Assembly: GCA_030524745.1 (NCBI GenBank) | Contig: JAUNGC010000009.1 | Location: 1-64,000, forward strand | Length of the DNA: 64,000 bases | Reading direction: 5' to 3' | From: Eubacteriales bacterium | GTDB taxonomy: Bacteria > Bacillota > Clostridia > Lachnospirales > Lachnospiraceae | Part shown: piece by piece, positions 38,248 to 47,016 of the stretch | Layout: the number at the start of each line of letters is the position of its first letter | Position numbering within the stretch: position 1 is the first letter of the stretch | Notes under the pieces: model-generated | What the model saw: only the letters and a program-made list of their open reading frames with translations | Told to the model about the DNA's origin: nothing | The model's database searches: none | Program-made: the position numbers and the translations under genes

Positions 38248-40278
38248 TTACTTGTGCACGATCCTGTAATAGACCCGCGAAGTCAGCTTATAGATGATGA
38301 AATATACCAGTCCGAACACCAGACAGCAGATAAAAATACAGGTCCAGAACAGCCGCTGGTCATAAAGTCCCAGAAGCGCCAGAAACAGACGCAGCACCCG
38401 CGCCGCTACACAGATATGGAGCACGGCGGTGACAAGCGGAAGGAAGAAAACGATCAGCACCTGTTTGCCGATAGCCCGTTTGATCTCCGTGTCCCTCATG
38501 CCTACTTTTTCCATAATGACGAACCGTTCTCTGTCGTCATAGCCCTCCGTCACCTGCTTATAATAAATAATCAGCGCCGTCGCCAGCAAAAACAGACAGG
38601 CAAAAAGAATGCCGATGAAGAGAATGCTTCCGTAAACAAGGTAAAAACTGTCCCTTTGGTCGTCTTTACACAGCAGACTCTTCGCTCCGGATACCGAAAG
38701 GCAATAAGGCGCCTGTGCGAGAAAGCTTTCGACCGCTTCTTTTTCTCCCTGCAGATCAAAAAGGTAATACCAGTCAAAGGTATCCCAGGCAGTGTCTTCG
38801 CCCCTTAAGTTCATCATGGTCAGTCTGTCCGGCACCACCACCACATAATTTCCAAACATTCTTTCGTTTATGCTGTCCAAAGGAATCCCTTCCAATTCGC
38901 TCCCCTGCTTCTTCACCAGAAATTCCTGTCCTCTTAACCGGACCGTTTCCGTCTTTTCCTGTTCATCGGAAAAATAGATCACTTCATTCGGCGAAAGAAC
39001 TTCTGCGCTGTCCGTCATTTGATTATAATCTTCCAAAGTCAGCAGGGTAAGGGATACCATTTTTCCCAGTTCCATATCCCTCACGCGGTCTTCTCCCTCC
39101 GCATCCAGAAAGCTGTTTCCGCTTTTCTTTGCCATCCACCAGATACAGGAAATTCCGTAATCATGGACGATAGCCACGTTCGTCTCCTGCGCCAGCCTAT
39201 GCAGCGCTTCTGTCGCTTCCTCCTCACAGGAGGTATCCGCCGCCCGCTGCCATGCCAAAGTTCCCGCCGTATTCTGGCTGTCCGGCTTTATCCACAGCTT
39301 GTAATCCCTGGGAAACATCCCTGCCAGCATGCCTTCCTCTCCGCTGTAGAGCGAGACGGCGGAAGACAATACCACCAGAAGCGCCGTGGACAAAATCGCA
39401 ATGGTGGAAAGTCCCGCCGCATTTTGCTTCATCCGGTAAAGCATGCCTGATACGGCGATGAAGTTCTCCGGCCGGTAATAAAAGTTCTTTCTTTTCCGTA
39501 AAAATTTTAAAAACACGATACTGCCCGCCAAAAACAGACACCAGGTACCGATCATCACCAATAATGCCGCCGGAAAAAAGAAAAACAGTCCCTCGGAAGC
39601 CGTCTGCACTTCAAATGCGATCCAATAACCGCCAGCGAGCGCTATCGCGCCGGTCAATGCGGTCAGCCATTTCGTTTTCGGCTCCCGTTCGCCTTCCTGG
39701 CGGCTTTTCAGCAGTTCGATCGGCTTTGTTCTCAAAATGATGATCCAGTCATAAACCAGCGTGATCAGATAGCCGCAGATATAGACGACCGCCGTCTTTT
39801 GCACGGACAATAACGGAATCGTAAAGGTGAGTTTCGCCGGAATTTTTATCAGATTCAGCAGCACCAGAAACAGAAGCTGGGAAAACAGCGCCCCGAACAC
39901 AATCCCTCCGACAATGCTGATTGCCGCGGCTCCCATCACTTCCCAGAAAAGCAGCCTGCACAAATGCCGCTTCTCCATGCCTAAGATACAATATAACCCC
40001 AGCTCCTTCTTGCGCCGCTTCATCACAAAGCTGTTAATGTAAAAAAGGATCAGAAACATGATGACAACGCACAATGCGGCGCACATTTCCAGAATGAACA
40101 TCATTTCTTCGCCGCCGGTCATGCCGCTGCCCGCCACCATCTCTCCCACCGCCAGAATCATATAGTAAAGCCCTGTGAGCAAAATTCCCGCCAGCAGATA
40201 CGGAAAATAAATGTTGGCGTTCTTTCGCATATTGGAGACGGCCAGCCTCGGATAAAAGACGCTCCTTTCATTTTTCAT
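38248..40278 (-). CDS. BceB-type ABC transporter permease
   Basis: A 676-residue FtsX-family permease with about ten membrane helices and one large extracytoplasmic domain between helices 7 and 8 (roughly 320-520). This is the architecture of BceB proteins that detach or sense peptide antibiotics such as bacitracin. The opening 'YFPYLLAGILLTGLYYMILAVGEM' and the 'MKRRKKELGLYCILGMEKRHLCRLL' loop are typical. It overlaps the ATPase gene by 11 bases and forms an operon with it. The cognate two-component pair lies just upstream. Which antibiotic it recognises cannot be told from the sequence. Confidence 0.88.
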   Translation of the reverse strand: MKNERSVFYPRLAVSNMRKNANIYFPYLLAGILLTGLYYMILAVGEMVAGSGMTGGEEMMFILEMCAALCVVIMFLILFYINSFVMKRRKKELGLYCILGMEKRHLCRLLFWEVMGAAAISIVGGIVFGALFSQLLFLVLLNLIKIPAKLTFTIPLLSVQKTAVVYICGYLITLVYDWIIILRTKPIELLKSRQEGEREPKTKWLTALTGAIALAGGYWIAFEVQTASEGLFFFFPAALLVMIGTWCLFLAGSIVFLKFLRKRKNFYYRPENFIAVSGMLYRMKQNAAGLSTIAILSTALLVVLSSAVSLYSGEEGMLAGMFPRDYKLWIKPDSQNTAGTLAWQRAADTSCEEEATEALHRLAQETNVAIVHDYGISCIWWMAKKSGNSFLDAEGEDRVRDMELGKMVSLTLLTLEDYNQMTDSAEVLSPNEVIYFSDEQEKTETVRLRGQEFLVKKQGSELEGIPLDSINERMFGNYVVVVPDRLTMMNLRGEDTAWDTFDWYYLFDLQGEKEAVESFLAQAPYCLSVSGAKSLLCKDDQRDSFYLVYGSILFIGILFACLFLLATALIIYYKQVTEGYDDRERFVIMEKVGMRDTEIKRAIGKQVLIVFFLPLVTAVLHICVAARVLRLFLALLGLYDQRLFWTCIFICCLVFGLVYFIIYKLTSRVYYRIVHK

Positions 40279-41035
40279 GACGCTTTCCTCCCTCCAGTAC
40301 CTTCAAGGTATCCGCAATTTTTAAGAACATTTCATCCTGATTGCAGGCTCCCCGGTAAATCTGATGATATGCCGTGCCGTCCTTGATAAAAAAAACCCTG
40401 CCCGCATGGCTCGCCGCTCTGGTGGAATGGGTCACCATCAGAATCGTCTGCCCCTTTTGATTGATCGTTTCAAACAGCGACATCAAAGAATCGCTGGCCC
40501 TGGAATCCAGCGCTCCCGTGGGCTCGTCCGCCAGAAGAATCTGCGGATTTGTAATCAGGGCTCTGGCCACCGCCACACGCTGTTTCTGGCCTCCGGAAAC
40601 CTCATAGGGATATTTGTTCAAAAGCGCCTCTAAGCCCAGCGTCCGGGCCAGCGGGCAAAGCCTGCTTTCCATTTCTTTCACGCTTTTCTTCGACAGTACC
40701 AGCGGCAGAAAAATATTGTCCTTTAAAGAAAAGGTGTCCAGCAAATTGAAGTCCTGGAACACAAAGCCCAGATTGTCCCGGCGGTACGCCGCCATCTGAT
40801 TTTCCGGAATCTTCGTCATATCATGCCCTTTCAATTTCACCGCGCCCGCCGTCGGCTTATCCAGCCCCGCCAGAATGTTTAAAAGCGTGGTTTTCCCGGA
40901 CCCGGACTCTCCCATAATCGCCACAAATTCGCCTTCCTCCACCGAAAAATTCACGTCGGCAAGCGCCAGAACCTTCGAGCCTCCAAGCCTCGTCGTATAT
41001 ACTTTTTTCAAATGTTCCACTTCCAGAATCGTCAT
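40268..41035 (-). CDS. BceA-type ABC transporter ATPase
   Basis: The 255-residue ATPase has Walker A 'GESGSGKTT', Q-loop 'VFQDFNLLD', signature 'VSGGQKQRVAVARAL', Walker B 'ILLADEPTGALD' and the switch His in 'MVTHSTRAA'. It belongs to the MacB/LolD/BceA group and powers the BceB-like permease that follows. A GGAG-type site precedes the ATG. A 204-base gap to the histidine kinase gene contains a candidate response-regulator operator and promoter, so the transporter operon is probably induced separately from bceRS. Confidence 0.93.
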   Translation of the reverse strand: MTILEVEHLKKVYTTRLGGSKVLALADVNFSVEEGEFVAIMGESGSGKTTLLNILAGLDKPTAGAVKLKGHDMTKIPENQMAAYRRDNLGFVFQDFNLLDTFSLKDNIFLPLVLSKKSVKEMESRLCPLARTLGLEALLNKYPYEVSGGQKQRVAVARALITNPQILLADEPTGALDSRASDSLMSLFETINQKGQTILMVTHSTRAASHAGRVFFIKDGTAYHQIYRGACNQDEMFLKIADTLKVLEGGKRHEK

Positions 41036-41116
41036 GCCTCTCTCCTCCTTATGCCATTTGTCCGTCTATCCGCCGCGCCTGCGATAAGGCAGAACCGCAG
41101 CGTCCTGACAGTATTC

Positions 41117-41190
41117 AGTATAAAGAAAAGAGAAACGGCCAGCCATAATTTCAGCTTACGTTTCCCTTCCCAAACTTACATTTTCGTAAG
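41117..41190 (-). promoter_or_regulatory. Promoter and repeat operator upstream of bceAB-like genes
   Basis: CTTAC-N6-GTAAG is an inverted repeat at 41175-41190. Another CTTACG lies at 41155-41160, exactly 20 bases from the first CTTAC, about two helix turns. On the minus strand a TATACT (41122-41117) follows with no good -35, as expected of a promoter that needs an activator. Likely bound by the adjacent OmpR-type regulator (inference). Confidence 0.55.
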
Positions 41191-41239
41191 GTTTTCAGTT
41201 CTGACAGAGCAATACCGCACCCGCGCAAAAGGCTTTTCC

Positions 41240-42217
41240 TTACTCTATTACAAGGCTTTTCCGCTCCAGATCCAGATACACCCTGGTTCCCTCCTGCGGT
41301 TTGGATTCCAGGCGGATTTGATGATCCAGCCGTTCTGCCATCTGTCTGCACAGGGACAGTCCGATTCCGGTGGAATGCTTATCCGCCCGTCCGTTAAAAC
41401 CCGTATATCCCCATTCAAATACCCTGGGCAGATCTTCCGGCAGAATGCCGATTCCCGTATCCGCGATCACCAGCTTTCCGCCTTCCTGAAAAATGGAAAC
41501 AGAGCCTTCCTTCGTATATTTGACCGTATTGGTCAAAAACTGCTCCAGTATAAAGACCAGCCATTTTTCATCCGTGACCGCAGTACCGCTTATTTCTCCC
41601 AGATTCAGCCGCAGTTTTTTATAAATGAAAAGCGGCGCAGTCCTTTTCACCGCCTGCTTCACAATGCCGTCAAGTTCATACTCCTTCAGCACCAGATCCT
41701 GCGTGCCGCCCGCCATCCGCTGATACTGCAGCGCCATCTCCACGTACTGCTCCGCCTTTAACACTTCCAGTTCCATCCCATGACGGTCAGGCCCCTCTTC
41801 CTGTAACAACAGCTTCAGCGCCGCCAGCGGCGTCTTGATCTGATGCGACCAGAGCGCATAATAGCGCTTTGCATCCTCCCATTCTTTCTGCAGCCTGTTC
41901 CGGGCACACTCCCTTTCCCTCTGCACTGCCGTAAGCGCCTGTGCGTAAAGCGCTTCCTCCAAAGAGCCGGCGCGCGGCAGGTCTAAAAAACCCTCCTCCG
42001 CCATCTGCGCCATCTCTTCTATTTCCTTTATATGCTTCCTGTATCCGCTATATCCTGCGGCAAGCCAGCACAAAAGCAGCGCGCCCGTCAGAACCAGTCC
42101 GTACGCAAAGGGACCGGCGGGAAGCCCGTATAACCCGTAAACCACGCCGAACAACGCCCAGAAAAATGCGGCGCCAATCAGCACTTCTCTCTTCTTTCTC
42201 AGATAATGTTTCATCAT
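41240..42217 (-). CDS. BceS-type intramembrane-sensing histidine kinase
   Basis: A 325-residue sensor kinase with two N-terminal membrane helices (~14-32 and ~38-57) joined by a very short loop and no extracytoplasmic sensor. Such kinases do not detect the antibiotic themselves but read the state of the partner BceAB transporter. The phospho-acceptor is His125 in 'WSHQIKTPLAALK'. ATP-binding boxes are 'EQFLTNTVKYT', 'DTGIGILPEDLPRVFEWGYTG' and 'STGIGLSLCR'. It overlaps the response regulator gene by 4 bases. Confidence 0.92.
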   Translation of the reverse strand: MMKHYLRKKREVLIGAAFFWALFGVVYGLYGLPAGPFAYGLVLTGALLLCWLAAGYSGYRKHIKEIEEMAQMAEEGFLDLPRAGSLEEALYAQALTAVQRERECARNRLQKEWEDAKRYYALWSHQIKTPLAALKLLLQEEGPDRHGMELEVLKAEQYVEMALQYQRMAGGTQDLVLKEYELDGIVKQAVKRTAPLFIYKKLRLNLGEISGTAVTDEKWLVFILEQFLTNTVKYTKEGSVSIFQEGGKLVIADTGIGILPEDLPRVFEWGYTGFNGRADKHSTGIGLSLCRQMAERLDHQIRLESKPQEGTRVYLDLERKSLVIE

Positions 42218-42888
42218 TCCTCCACCAGATACCCCATTCCCTTTTTCGTGCGGATGAAATCACCGCAGTCCAGTTCTTCCAGCTTTTTCCGGATGCGGGT
42301 CATATTGACCGTCAGCGTATTATCATCGATAAAGGCTTCATCCTCCCACAAGCTTCTCATGATCGCATCCCTGGACACCACCCTCCCCTTCTGTTCCATC
42401 AAAAGCTTCAAAATGCGGAACTCGTTTTTGGTCAGTTCGCAGCTTTTTCCTCCGCATTCCACCGTCGTATCGTCCAGATGCAAAATCACATCCCGACAGG
42501 AAAGAACGCTTCTTTCCGCCGTAAAATCATAGGTTCTGCGCAGAAGCGCCTGCACCTTCGCGGTCAGCACTTCCAGCATAAAGGGCTTTGCGATAAAATC
42601 ATCCGCTCCCAGATTGATCGCCATGACCAGATTCATATTATCGTCCGCCGATGAAATAAAAATGATGGGAACGCGGCTCACTTTTCGGATCTGGCTGCAC
42701 CAGTAAAAGCCGTCGTAAAAGGGCAGGGAAATGTCCATGAGCACAAGCTGCGGCTTCTCCTTCAAAAATGCCGCCAGCACCGCCGAAAAATCCTCAATAC
42801 ATATGGCTGTGTATCCCCACTTTCCCAGATGTCTGGACACCGCGCCTGCGATGGCCGGATCATCCTCTACGATCATAATTTTATACAT
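42214..42888 (-). CDS. BceR-type OmpR-family response regulator
   Basis: A 224-residue regulator. The receiver domain has the acidic pocket 'EDD' at 8-10, the phospho-acceptor Asp52 in 'LVLMDISLP' and Lys near 'DFIAKPF'. The C-terminal winged helix (~125-224) has 'LTKNEFRILKLLMEQKGRVVS' and ends 'FIRTKKGMGYLVEE', normal for the OmpR/PhoB family. It is the first gene of the two-component unit, driven by its own strong promoter. Predicted to activate the bceAB-like operon downstream. Confidence 0.93.
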   Translation of the reverse strand: MYKIMIVEDDPAIAGAVSRHLGKWGYTAICIEDFSAVLAAFLKEKPQLVLMDISLPFYDGFYWCSQIRKVSRVPIIFISSADDNMNLVMAINLGADDFIAKPFMLEVLTAKVQALLRRTYDFTAERSVLSCRDVILHLDDTTVECGGKSCELTKNEFRILKLLMEQKGRVVSRDAIMRSLWEDEAFIDDNTLTVNMTRIRKKLEELDCGDFIRTKKGMGYLVEE

Positions 42889-42921
42889 TGCCTGCCTCCC
42901 ATTGTCCCGTTTCTGTTTCCC

Positions 42922-42950
42922 ATTATATAATCGATCTTACTCCGGGTCAA
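42922..42950 (-). promoter_or_regulatory. Promoter of the bceRS-like operon
   Basis: Minus strand TTGACC (42950-42945), 17-base spacer, TATAAT (42927-42922), about 35 bases before the response regulator ATG. Confidence 0.8.
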
Positions 42951-42974
42951 TTCGCTCTCACAGTCTGGTTTTCT

Positions 42975-44081
42975 TTATCCTTCATACCCCTTCCATTTTT
43001 TCTGCATCATGTACAGGCTCGCTAAAGTCCCGGCTGCCACCAGCACAAGCCGCCATAGAACAGGCAGCACGCTTCCGCCGGATACTGCCGTCAACAGTCC
43101 GAACGGATTACAATCCCCCCAAATCCGGCACAACAGGCGCAAAATCAGGAAAGGCATAATCTGTGACAACACGCGGGGCACGAAATAACCGCTGGCAAAA
43201 AATACGAGCGATCCTGCAAGAGCCAGAAATGTCCGGCGGCTTCCTGCGGAAAAAAGCAGCACTGCCACTGTCATCAGAAAAACGCCCAGCATCCCCCACA
43301 GAAAACCGATCAGATAGACCTGCCAGAACGCCAACTCCTGATACCTGCGCACGCTCACCCAGCCGATGAGGCTGACGCCCGCGCCAAGGCCGTCCGTTCC
43401 ATAAATGGAAAGGAAAGCGGCAAGTAAAAGAGAATCCGCCAGGATATACAGCCCTTCCGCAAAAACAAGCGCTGCCGCCAGCTTTGCCCGCAGAATTTCC
43501 TTTTTTCCTTTCTCACAGGTCAGAAACAGGGCCGCCGTTTTGTACTGATATTCCTCGGTAAAGGCAGAGGAAAGAACAAGAATCATGATAAGAACCAGTA
43601 CAAGATTAAGTGTACTGTTCATTTCCAGAAAGAAATCCTGGTTTTCCATATAGGTAAAATAAGGCCTGAATTGTTCCAGTTTATAAGCCAGACCGGAAAG
43701 TTCTTCCTGCGTCAGAAATGCTGCCGTCGAATGATCCTCCCGCTGCAGAAAATCGGTCAGCATATCCGTCGCATACCGGCTCACCCAGTTTCCGGTTCTG
43801 GGTGCTTCCCAGTCGGCCCCTTCATTCACCGCCATCCCATAGGTATCGATGATATCGTAAAGCTTCCCAATTGTCAGAGTTCCCTGCCACTCTTCTGCAA
43901 TTTCCCGGTCTTTGGCAATGGCTTCCAGTCCGGTGTAGCGCACGCCGTCCACCACGGTCTCCTTCTCGCCCACCATCACGCCCCAGAACCAAAGTCCCGC
44001 AAAAACAATAAGAACTCCCAGGCATCCCCACAGAAAACGTCTGTGCAGGATCTTATATAATTCCATCCGAAACAGATCCAT
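42975..44081 (-). CDS. ABC-2 type permease
   Basis: A membrane protein of 368 residues. There is one N-terminal helix ('FLWGCLGVLIVFAGLWFWGVMV'), an extracytoplasmic stretch of ~120 residues, and then five helices. The block 'LVLVLIMILVLSSAFTEEYQYKTAALFLTC' is typical of ABC-2 exporters that handle lipids or peptides. The ATG at 44081, behind GGGAGAGCGC, is used because the longer frame lies wholly within the ATPase gene. It overlaps the end of that gene by 29 bases. It is the last gene of the ECF sigma operon. The substrate is unknown. Confidence 0.78.
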   Translation of the reverse strand: MDLFRMELYKILHRRFLWGCLGVLIVFAGLWFWGVMVGEKETVVDGVRYTGLEAIAKDREIAEEWQGTLTIGKLYDIIDTYGMAVNEGADWEAPRTGNWVSRYATDMLTDFLQREDHSTAAFLTQEELSGLAYKLEQFRPYFTYMENQDFFLEMNSTLNLVLVLIMILVLSSAFTEEYQYKTAALFLTCEKGKKEILRAKLAAALVFAEGLYILADSLLLAAFLSIYGTDGLGAGVSLIGWVSVRRYQELAFWQVYLIGFLWGMLGVFLMTVAVLLFSAGSRRTFLALAGSLVFFASGYFVPRVLSQIMPFLILRLLCRIWGDCNPFGLLTAVSGGSVLPVLWRLVLVAAGTLASLYMMQKKWKGYEG

Positions 44082-44952
44082 GCGCTCTCCCTTCCCCTGC
44101 ATAATACAGGTAAACATCCTCCAGATTCGGTTCGCAGGCTTTCGCATCCGGCACCGGCTTTTCATTGGAAACGATGCGCAGGCGGACCTGTCCGTTTTCG
44201 TATTTCAGATTGCTCACCAAAAAACGCGCGTTTAAACGTTTCTCCCATTCTTCATCCACAAGACACTCCCACACCTGCCCGCGCGCCTTCTGCATAAGCG
44301 CCTGCAGCGTTCCTGTCTCCGCCAGCCTTCCGCCTTTCATGAATAAAATTTCATCCGCAATAAATTCCACGTCCTGTACGATATGGGTGGAAAGAAGAAC
44401 AATCCTGCCCTTTCCCAGCGAACTGATGATGTTTCGGAAGCGAATGCGCTCCTTCGGGTCCAGGCCGGAAGTCGGCTCATCCAATATCAGCACCAAAGGA
44501 TTGTTTAATAACGCCTGTCCGATGCCCAGCCTTCTGAGCATGCCGCCTGAAAATCCTTTCAATTTCTGCCTTTTTGCATCCTTAAGGCCGGTCAGTTCCC
44601 ATATTTCATCCAGCTTTTCGGGAATGATTTGGGGAGGCAGCGCTTTTAATTGCGCCAGGTGTTTTAAATACCGTTCCGCCGTAAAATCCGGATAATACCC
44701 GAACTCCTGCGGCAAATATCCCAGAATCCGGCGATATTCGGCTCCCATCCGCCGGATCTCTTCTCCGCAAAAGCTGATTTCTCCGCTGTCAGGCATAAGC
44801 AGCGCGCACATCATACGCATTAGCGTCGTCTTCCCCGCCCCGTTTTCTCCCAACAGTCCATAGACTCCATTGGTCAATATAAAGTCCATTTCGTCCACCG
44901 CTATCTTCGTCCCGAACCGTTTCGTCACCCGGTCCAGCTTCAATTCCAGCAT
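44053..44952 (-). CDS. ABC transporter ATP-binding protein
   Basis: A 299-residue ATPase with Walker A 'GENGAGKTT', signature 'FSGGMLRRLGIGQAL', Walker B 'VLILDEPTSGLDP' and switch His in 'LLSTHIVQD'. The C-terminal ~80 residues ending 'EPNLEDVYLYYAGE' match the tail of DRA-type ABC-2 ATPases. The ATG at 44952 is taken because GAAGGGGT precedes it and the conserved fold begins at 'LELKLDRVTKRFG'. The start overlaps the preceding membrane protein gene by 13 bases. Works with the ABC-2 permease gene that follows. Confidence 0.9.
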   Translation of the reverse strand: MLELKLDRVTKRFGTKIAVDEMDFILTNGVYGLLGENGAGKTTLMRMMCALLMPDSGEISFCGEEIRRMGAEYRRILGYLPQEFGYYPDFTAERYLKHLAQLKALPPQIIPEKLDEIWELTGLKDAKRQKLKGFSGGMLRRLGIGQALLNNPLVLILDEPTSGLDPKERIRFRNIISSLGKGRIVLLSTHIVQDVEFIADEILFMKGGRLAETGTLQALMQKARGQVWECLVDEEWEKRLNARFLVSNLKYENGQVRLRIVSNEKPVPDAKACEPNLEDVYLYYAGEGRAHGSVSDGII

Positions 44953-45710
44953 ACCCCTTCTCCTTCCATTTTCCTTCCGATTCCGGCCGCCTGCACCGCA
45001 CACAGAAGTACCGCGGCCGCCAACAGCACGGCCCATACCGGCAGCCAGACTTTTTCATAGATCCATCCGCAGAAAAATTCCACCCACAGCCCAACTCCTG
45101 CCAGCAGAAGGATTCCCGCACATTTCAGTTTTTTTCCGCTTCTGCCCAACGAAAAGAAGGCCAAAAGGGCTGCATTGGTCAGGAAAAACGGCGTGAGCAC
45201 ATAGGCGGCAAAGGCAAATGGGCCATATCCATAATGTCCTGCCCCCTTTGCTCCCAAAGCTATGACCGCCAGCACATCCGCGCCGCTGACACAGCAGGCG
45301 CGCATCAGCCATAGCTGGGACAGGTTCAAATAGCAGCTCTGTTCCAGTTCCGCCGTTTTATGAGAAAAATGCCCGGCCAGTTCGCTCACAAGCGCTGCGC
45401 TGCCCAACGCCATACAGATTGACAGGGCCGGAAAAATCTGCCAGCCGTATATACCTGCTTTTTCTCTCAGAACGCCTTCCGCCAAAGGAAGCAGAAGAAA
45501 AAATACCGCCTGCATTGCCCAGATGCTTCGGGGAACCGAAGTAAACTGTATTTTCAGAACATCCCGCCATCCGGGACGATACCGGCTTTCCTTTTTTCGT
45601 GCCAGAACCGCGATCTGATCCAGAGCCGCTTTTTTTCTTTCGCCCTCCGGAACCATAGCCTGTGCACACACATACATTTTTTCTTTCCAATATGCGCTTT
45701 CCGGTTTCAT
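44940..45710 (-). CDS. Membrane protein coupled to ECF sigma factor (possible anti-sigma or exporter part)
   Basis: A 256-residue protein with a ~60-residue cytoplasmic N-terminal segment and six hydrophobic segments. It has no ZAS zinc motif or other recognised anti-sigma signature. The start ATG overlaps the sigma factor stop (TGATG), so translation is coupled, the usual position for an anti-sigma factor. Equally, the six helices could be a second permease for the ABC ATPase encoded next. I cannot separate these from sequence. An in-frame GTG one codon earlier (45713) is a possible start. Confidence 0.6.
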   Translation of the reverse strand: MKPESAYWKEKMYVCAQAMVPEGERKKAALDQIAVLARKKESRYRPGWRDVLKIQFTSVPRSIWAMQAVFFLLLPLAEGVLREKAGIYGWQIFPALSICMALGSAALVSELAGHFSHKTAELEQSCYLNLSQLWLMRACCVSGADVLAVIALGAKGAGHYGYGPFAFAAYVLTPFFLTNAALLAFFSLGRSGKKLKCAGILLLAGVGLWVEFFCGWIYEKVWLPVWAVLLAAAVLLCAVQAAGIGRKMEGEGVCWN

Positions 45711-46237
45711 CACTTTGCTCCTTCTCCCAATATTTCTCTTAGTTTCCGGCAGCCCTGCCGGATTCTGGATTTTACCGTCGAAGTGCCTGTTCCCGTCATT
45801 TTGGCTATCTCCCGGTATTTCAAATCATAATAAAAATGAAGCACAATCGCTTCCCGCTGGAAATCCGGCAACATAAGCAGAGCCTCCTGTATCATAAGCC
45901 GCTCTTCTGTTCCGGCGTCCGTCTGCGCCGGGACAGTCTCCGCAATGCCCTTTTCCCAGCCGGTCTCAACATTTCGCCGCTTTTTCTCCTTCCAGCAGTC
46001 CCGGCAGACATTCATGGCAATCGTCAAAAGATACCCTTTCAGATTGCCCTCCTTCCTGCCATCCACATAGCGGATAAAGCGAAGAAAGGTCTCCTGCGCC
46101 AGATCATATGCCTCCTCCCGGTTCCCGGTCTGAAAACAGCAAAAACGGTAAATATCGTCATAGTAGAGCCGGGCGGCGTCATTGATGTATTCAGTTTTTC
46201 CCTGTCCGATCAGACGGATCATTTTTCTGTCGTCCAC
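45710..46237 (-). CDS. ECF-family RNA polymerase sigma factor
   Basis: A 175-residue group-4 sigma factor with only regions 2 and 4. Region 2 contains 'DIYRFCCFQTGNREEAYDLAQETFLRFIRYVD' elements (-10 recognition), and region 4 'LPDFQREAIVLHFYYDLKYREIAKMTGTGTSTVKSRIRQG' (-35 recognition HTH). The start is a GTG behind GGAG. It heads a four-gene operon with a membrane protein and an ABC-2 exporter, a layout usually linked to envelope stress or antimicrobial resistance. A 12-base palindrome lies just upstream of the start. Confidence 0.92.
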   Translation of the reverse strand: MDDRKMIRLIGQGKTEYINDAARLYYDDIYRFCCFQTGNREEAYDLAQETFLRFIRYVDGRKEGNLKGYLLTIAMNVCRDCWKEKKRRNVETGWEKGIAETVPAQTDAGTEERLMIQEALLMLPDFQREAIVLHFYYDLKYREIAKMTGTGTSTVKSRIRQGCRKLREILGEGAK

Positions 46238-46252
46238 CGCTTTATCTCCGTT

Positions 46253-46264
46253 TGTAACGTTACA
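46253..46264. promoter_or_regulatory. Perfect 12-base palindrome upstream of the ECF sigma gene
   Basis: TGTAACGTTACA lies 16 bases upstream of the sigma factor GTG start, in the transcribed leader or at the promoter edge. A TTGTAA element sits further upstream on the minus strand. Candidate operator for an unidentified repressor; no matching repressor gene is adjacent. Confidence 0.45.
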
Positions 46265-46463
46265 TCTAATATAACCTATACAGAGCGAAAAAGGTTTTAC
46301 AATATTTTAAAATAATGGAATGAAAACGCAGATTTTTTATCCGGCTGCGTTCCTTTGGTTACCCGGCAGCAAACGTAAAAAATGCCGGCAGGGACGCGGA
46401 TCGAAAAGTTTGTCCCTGACGACATTTTCTATTTTTACTATTTGCCCGATAATTGGACCAACC

Positions 46464-46931
46464 TTATTCTGCTGGTTCATCCAGATCCGCAAGCATCTGC
46501 AGCGCATTCTGCTCCGGCTTCACCTTCGCATGTGCCTTCACGATTTTTCCCTCTTCATCGATCAGATAGGAGGAACGCACCGTTCCCATCACCTGTTTCC
46601 CGTACATGTTTTTCATCGCCCAAACGTCATACTTCTGCAAAACCTGCGTCTCCGGATCTGCAAGCAGAATAAAGGGAAGATTGAACTTGTCCGCGAATTT
46701 CCGGTGAGACGCGCTGGTATCCTTGCTGACTCCGATCACCACCGCATCCTTTTGCACAAAAGCCGGATAGTTTTCCGCATAGGCGCACGCCTGCTTGTTG
46801 CATCCTGCGGTATTGTCCTTGCTGTAAAAATACAGCACCACCTTTTTTCCTTTAAAATCTGATAAACTCACGTTCTTTCCATCCTGATCCTGCAAAGTGA
46901 AATCAGGAGCCATCGTTCCGATCTCCAGCAT
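46464..46931 (-). CDS. Peroxiredoxin, BCP/PrxQ type
   Basis: A thiol peroxidase of 155 residues that reduces hydroperoxides with thioredoxin. The peroxidatic Cys44 and resolving Cys49 are spaced as in BCP ('TAGCNKQACA'). The usual P-x-x-x-T-P-x-C active-site form is changed: both prolines are missing (Ser37 and Ala42), while Thr41 is kept. The remaining core ('APDFTLQDQDG', 'LADPETQV', 'RSSYLIDEEGKI') is normal. The region between this gene and the sigma operon (226 bases) holds the palindrome but no other gene I can support. Confidence 0.9.
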   Translation of the reverse strand: MLEIGTMAPDFTLQDQDGKNVSLSDFKGKKVVLYFYSKDNTAGCNKQACAYAENYPAFVQKDAVVIGVSKDTSASHRKFADKFNLPFILLADPETQVLQKYDVWAMKNMYGKQVMGTVRSSYLIDEEGKIVKAHAKVKPEQNALQMLADLDEPAE

Positions 46932-47016
46932 ACTGATTTTTTCCTCCGTCTCTTTTTATTTGCAAGCTTTTATTCTGCATCTTTCTTTCAGCGGTTATAT
47001 TCCGATCACGCCGAAA

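Noticed and set aside
38571-38777. Basic antisense-like small frames within the BceB-like permease gene and similar ones elsewhere
   Set aside because: They lie inside strong coding genes, lack ribosome sites and show the composition of out-of-frame translation.
46320-46463. Short frames between the ECF sigma promoter region and the peroxiredoxin gene
   Set aside because: Neither has a ribosome site or a recognisable product, and they run into the peroxiredoxin gene on the other strand.
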